From contig CACYTF010000005.1 in assembly GCA_902777335.1 (NCBI GenBank), positions 1 to 64,000 of the forward strand: a DNA stretch of 64,000 nt. Direction: 5' to 3'. The notes under the pieces are model-generated. The model saw nothing but the letters and a program-made list of their open reading frames with translations, searched no databases and was not told the DNA's origin. Both the position numbers and the translations under genes were made by a program. The DNA comes from an uncultured Eubacteriales bacterium (GTDB lineage: Bacteria > Bacillota > Clostridia > Christensenellales > Aristaeellaceae). Shown in pieces: positions 61,775 through 64,000 of the stretch; the first letter of the stretch is position 1; every line of letters begins with the position of its first letter.

Positions 61775-62680
61775 ATGGCGAAGCTGTTGCCGGGCAAGCC
61801 TGTGGCGGAGGCGCTGAACGCCAAGGCGCGCGAGGAAATCGCTCGGTTGCAGGCGCGGGGCGTCGCGCCGAAGCTGGCCATCGTGCGCTGCGGGGAGGAC
61901 GCCTCCCAGCTGGCCTATGAAAAGGGCGCTGTGGCGCGGGCCGAGGCGGTGGGCGTGGCGGTGGCGCGTGTCGCGCTGCCGGAGGACGTGCGCGCGGAGG
62001 CGCTGATCGAGACAATCCGACAGATCAACGGCGATAACGGCATCCACGGCGATAACGGCATCCACGGGGCGCTGCTGCTGCGGCCGCTGCCCAAACACCT
62101 TCGGGCCCGGGAGCGGGAGATCTGTGACGCGCTGGACCCGGTCAAGGACGTGGACGGCATGACAACCCTGTCCTGCGCGGGGGTGTTCGAGGGCCTGGAC
62201 GGCATGGGCTATCCGCCCTGCACGCCCCGGGCCTGCATCGAGCTGCTGGACCACTACGGCGTCGACCCAAAGGGCAAAAGCGCCGTCGTGATCGGGCGCT
62301 CGCTGGTGGTGGGCAGGCCGGTGGCGATGATGCTGCTGGCGCGGCACGCCACCGTCACCGTGTGCCACACCAAAACGCCGGACGTGGCCGAGGTGACCCG
62401 CCGGGCGGACATCGTCGTCTCCGCGGCGGGGGCGCTGGGCTCGCTGACTGCGGCCCACGTGCGGCCCGGCCAGGTGATCGTGGACGTGTCCGTGAACTGG
62501 GACCCCGCAAAGCCCAACGCGAAAGGCGGTATGGGCGCGCTGTCCGGGGACGCGGCGTTTGACGAGGTTTCGCGGGTGGTGGACGCCATCACGCCGGTGC
62601 CCGGCGGGGTCGGCGCGGTGACCACCAGCGTGCTGATGCGCCACGTGGTTCAGGCCGCCGCCCGGCAGTCGGAAAGCTGA
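61775..62680 (+). CDS. folD: methylenetetrahydrofolate dehydrogenase/cyclohydrolase
   Basis: FolD oxidises methylene-THF to methenyl-THF and hydrolyses it to formyl-THF. The 301-residue protein has RCGEDASQLAYEKGAVARAE near residue 39, LLLRPLPKHL near residue 100, KDVDGMTTLS near residue 124, VVIGRSLVVGRPVAMMLL near residue 170 (NADP loop) and ITPVPGGVGAVTTSVLM near residue 272. It belongs to the clostridial branch in which the usual Y-x-x-x-K site is altered to YEKG. An exact 18-base tandem duplication gives GDNGIHGDNGIH at residues 86-97, six residues longer than I recall for relatives. Confidence 0.95.
   Translation: MAKLLPGKPVAEALNAKAREEIARLQARGVAPKLAIVRCGEDASQLAYEKGAVARAEAVGVAVARVALPEDVRAEALIETIRQINGDNGIHGDNGIHGALLLRPLPKHLRAREREICDALDPVKDVDGMTTLSCAGVFEGLDGMGYPPCTPRACIELLDHYGVDPKGKSAVVIGRSLVVGRPVAMMLLARHATVTVCHTKTPDVAEVTRRADIVVSAAGALGSLTAAHVRPGQVIVDVSVNWDPAKPNAKGGMGALSGDAAFDEVSRVVDAITPVPGGVGAVTTSVLMRHVVQAAARQSES
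62030..62065 (+). repeat. 18-bp in-frame tandem duplication inside folD
   Basis: Two identical copies of an 18-base unit (62030-62047 and 62048-62065) encode G-D-N-G-I-H twice. They lie just before the conserved HG-x-L-L-x-R-P-L-P strand of the active site. Confidence 0.95.
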
Positions 62681-62707
62681 CGCCCGCGCATACGGAGGAA
62701 AAAGCCC

Positions 62708-64000
62708 ATGGGATACCGCCGACTACAGGATATCGAAACCGGACGCGCGCTCCGGGCGCTGATGTGCGCATTCACGGCGGCCTTCGCCGTCGCGGCGCTG
62801 CTGTCGCCGGACCGGGCGCAGATGCTGTCTGCCCTGCGGCGCATCTGCACGGCCCCCGCCCAGCTGACCCGGGACTACTTCAAGCCGGAGTTGGGCGGCG
62901 TTTCCGGCGCGATGCTGAACTGCGCGCTGGTCGGTGCGGTGTGTTGCGGAATGATGTTTCTGCCGGGGGCGCAGGTGAACGGCGGCACGGTGCTGGCGTT
63001 CTTTCTGACGGTGGGCTTTTGTACCTACGGCATGAATATACTGAACATACTGCCGCTGCTGCTCGGCGCGCTCATCTATGCCCGAATCCGGCGCGTGCCC
63101 TTTTCAAAGCAGATCAATATGGCGATGTTCAACACGGCCATAGCGCCGCTGATCACGCAGCTGCTGTTCTACTATCCCCAAATGGGCGACGCGCCCGCGT
63201 TCTCATGGACGGGCCTGTTGCTGGCGCTTTTTGTGGGCCTCGTGGCCGGCTGCGCCATGCCCGCGCTGTGCGCCCATGCGCCGGGGCTGCACAGGGGCTT
63301 TGACCTGTACAACGCCGGCCCCGCCGCGGGCTTTCTGTGCTTTTTCCTGTACGCGCTGCTGTACCGGACGCCAGGCGTAGAGGCCCCGGCCATCGGCGCG
63401 GACCTGGGGGCGGGGGAGAAGGCCTTTGTCAACGGCTTTTGCCTCACGGCCTTTGGGCTGACCGCCGCCTGCGGGCTGCTGCTCGGCGGCGGGAAGGACT
63501 ATCTCAAGCTGCTGCGGGAGCCGGGTTACAAGGCCGATTTCACACAAAAATACGCCGCGGGCGCGAACGTGATGCACGTGGGCGTCTACGGCCTGTTCAT
63601 TGTCGCCTACTATAATTTGATCGGCGCTGTGTTCACCGGCCCCACGATGGGCGCGGTGTTCTGCATGCTGGCCTGCTGCTGCGCCGGGGCCACGCCGCTG
63701 AACGTGCTGCCGGTCATGCTGGGCTACGGGGCCATGGGGCTTTTGCACCGGCTGGGCGTCACGGCCTTCGCGCTGAACGCCCAGGCCATCGTGGTGGGGC
63801 TGTGCTTTGCCAGCGGCCTCGCGCCCATCTCCGGCGTTTACGGCCCGATCGCGGGCGTGCTCGCCGCGATGATGCACTACGCGCTGGTGACGGGCCTGCC
63901 GGTGCTCCACGGCGGCTTCAACCTGTACAACGGCGGCTTCACCGCCGGGATCGTCTGTTTCCTGTTCGTGCCGGTGCTGGAGCACTTCTTCCCGAACGCG
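62708..64000 (+). CDS. DUF1576 family membrane protein (3' end outside the window)
   Basis: The frame is open from ATG 62708 to the window edge (431 codons so far). The protein is strongly hydrophobic with many helices. Gly-rich repeats such as HRGFDLYNAGPAAGFLCFFL in the first half and LHGGFNLYNGGFTAGIVCFL in the second suggest an internal duplication with two-fold symmetry, as in DUF1576. The family is thought to be a transporter, substrate unknown. GGAGGA precedes the start, 27 bases after folD. Nothing links it to folate apart from position. Confidence 0.85.
   Translation, partial: MGYRRLQDIETGRALRALMCAFTAAFAVAALLSPDRAQMLSALRRICTAPAQLTRDYFKPELGGVSGAMLNCALVGAVCCGMMFLPGAQVNGGTVLAFFLTVGFCTYGMNILNILPLLLGALIYARIRRVPFSKQINMAMFNTAIAPLITQLLFYYPQMGDAPAFSWTGLLLALFVGLVAGCAMPALCAHAPGLHRGFDLYNAGPAAGFLCFFLYALLYRTPGVEAPAIGADLGAGEKAFVNGFCLTAFGLTAACGLLLGGGKDYLKLLREPGYKADFTQKYAAGANVMHVGVYGLFIVAYYNLIGAVFTGPTMGAVFCMLACCCAGATPLNVLPVMLGYGAMGLLHRLGVTAFALNAQAIVVGLCFASGLAPISGVYGPIAGVLAAMMHYALVTGLPVLHGGFNLYNGGFTAGIVCFLFVPVLEHFFPNA

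Overview
The window is chromosomal DNA from a high-GC (roughly 60-65% by eye) member of the Bacillota, most likely a gut-type clostridium. Support for this includes an infC-rpmI-rplT operon whose IF-3 starts at AUU, an ECF vitamin-transporter core next to truA, RqcH, a GerMN-domain protein, CotH-family kinases, GluQRS, a fused RNase PH/RdgB, DUF1836 and GGGtGRT proteins, AGGAGG ribosome-binding sites and sigma-A promoters that often have an extended -10. I cannot name a genus from the sequence alone.

Layout. 1-4.1 kb: the end of a GGGtGRT gene, then a CmpB-like membrane protein, an Mbeg1-like hydrolase, gluQ and an unknown membrane protein (+). 4.2-8 kb (-): a single-polypeptide EcfA1-EcfA2 ATPase, ecfT, truA and ybaK. 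8.1-10.9 kb (+): pgk-tpiA-gpmA. 11-19 kb (-): one long tightly packed unit from uvrB to uvrA, with six small enzyme genes between the two repair genes. 19-24 kb (+): an anchored unknown protein, a tandem flavodoxin-fold protein and a sensor/c-di-GMP phosphodiesterase. 24-26 kb: infC-rpmI-rplT facing a four-tRNA operon. 26-35 kb: a WG-repeat protein, a DD-carboxypeptidase, DUF1836, rqcH, GerMN, rph-rdgB and yfcE, whose 3' end is duplicated around a toxin-antitoxin pair. 34.8-37 kb (-): CsoR-like repressor, cupin, YcxB-like protein and AraC regulator.

37-51 kb is a complete hexuronate island. A TRAP transporter brings in sugar acids. UxaC-UxuB-UxuA handle glucuronate, UxaC-UxaB-UxaA handle galacturonate, and KduI-KduD handle the unsaturated pectin product. 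All routes reach 2-keto-3-deoxygluconate, which KdgK and the KDPG aldolase split to pyruvate and glyceraldehyde-3-phosphate. The divergent AraC gene is the likely regulator.

51-59 kb is the most unusual region: one promoter (TTGACA-17-TAAAAT) ahead of a VTC-type polyphosphate polymerase domain, two DUF4956 membrane proteins, two CotH-like kinases (one interrupted at a run of seven G), a leucine-rich-repeat exported protein, a phosphodiester glycosidase and two related small membrane proteins. It looks like a cell-envelope phosphate or glycopolymer system whose product I cannot name. 59-62.7 kb is one-carbon folate metabolism (fhs-fchA-folD), and the window ends inside a DUF1576 membrane protein.

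No CRISPR array, rRNA, phage, transposase or replication origin was seen. Short dispersed repeats are present: AGGGAAC heptamer arrays, a 19-bp inverted repeat inside the uxu operon, and GGGGCGGCG hairpins.
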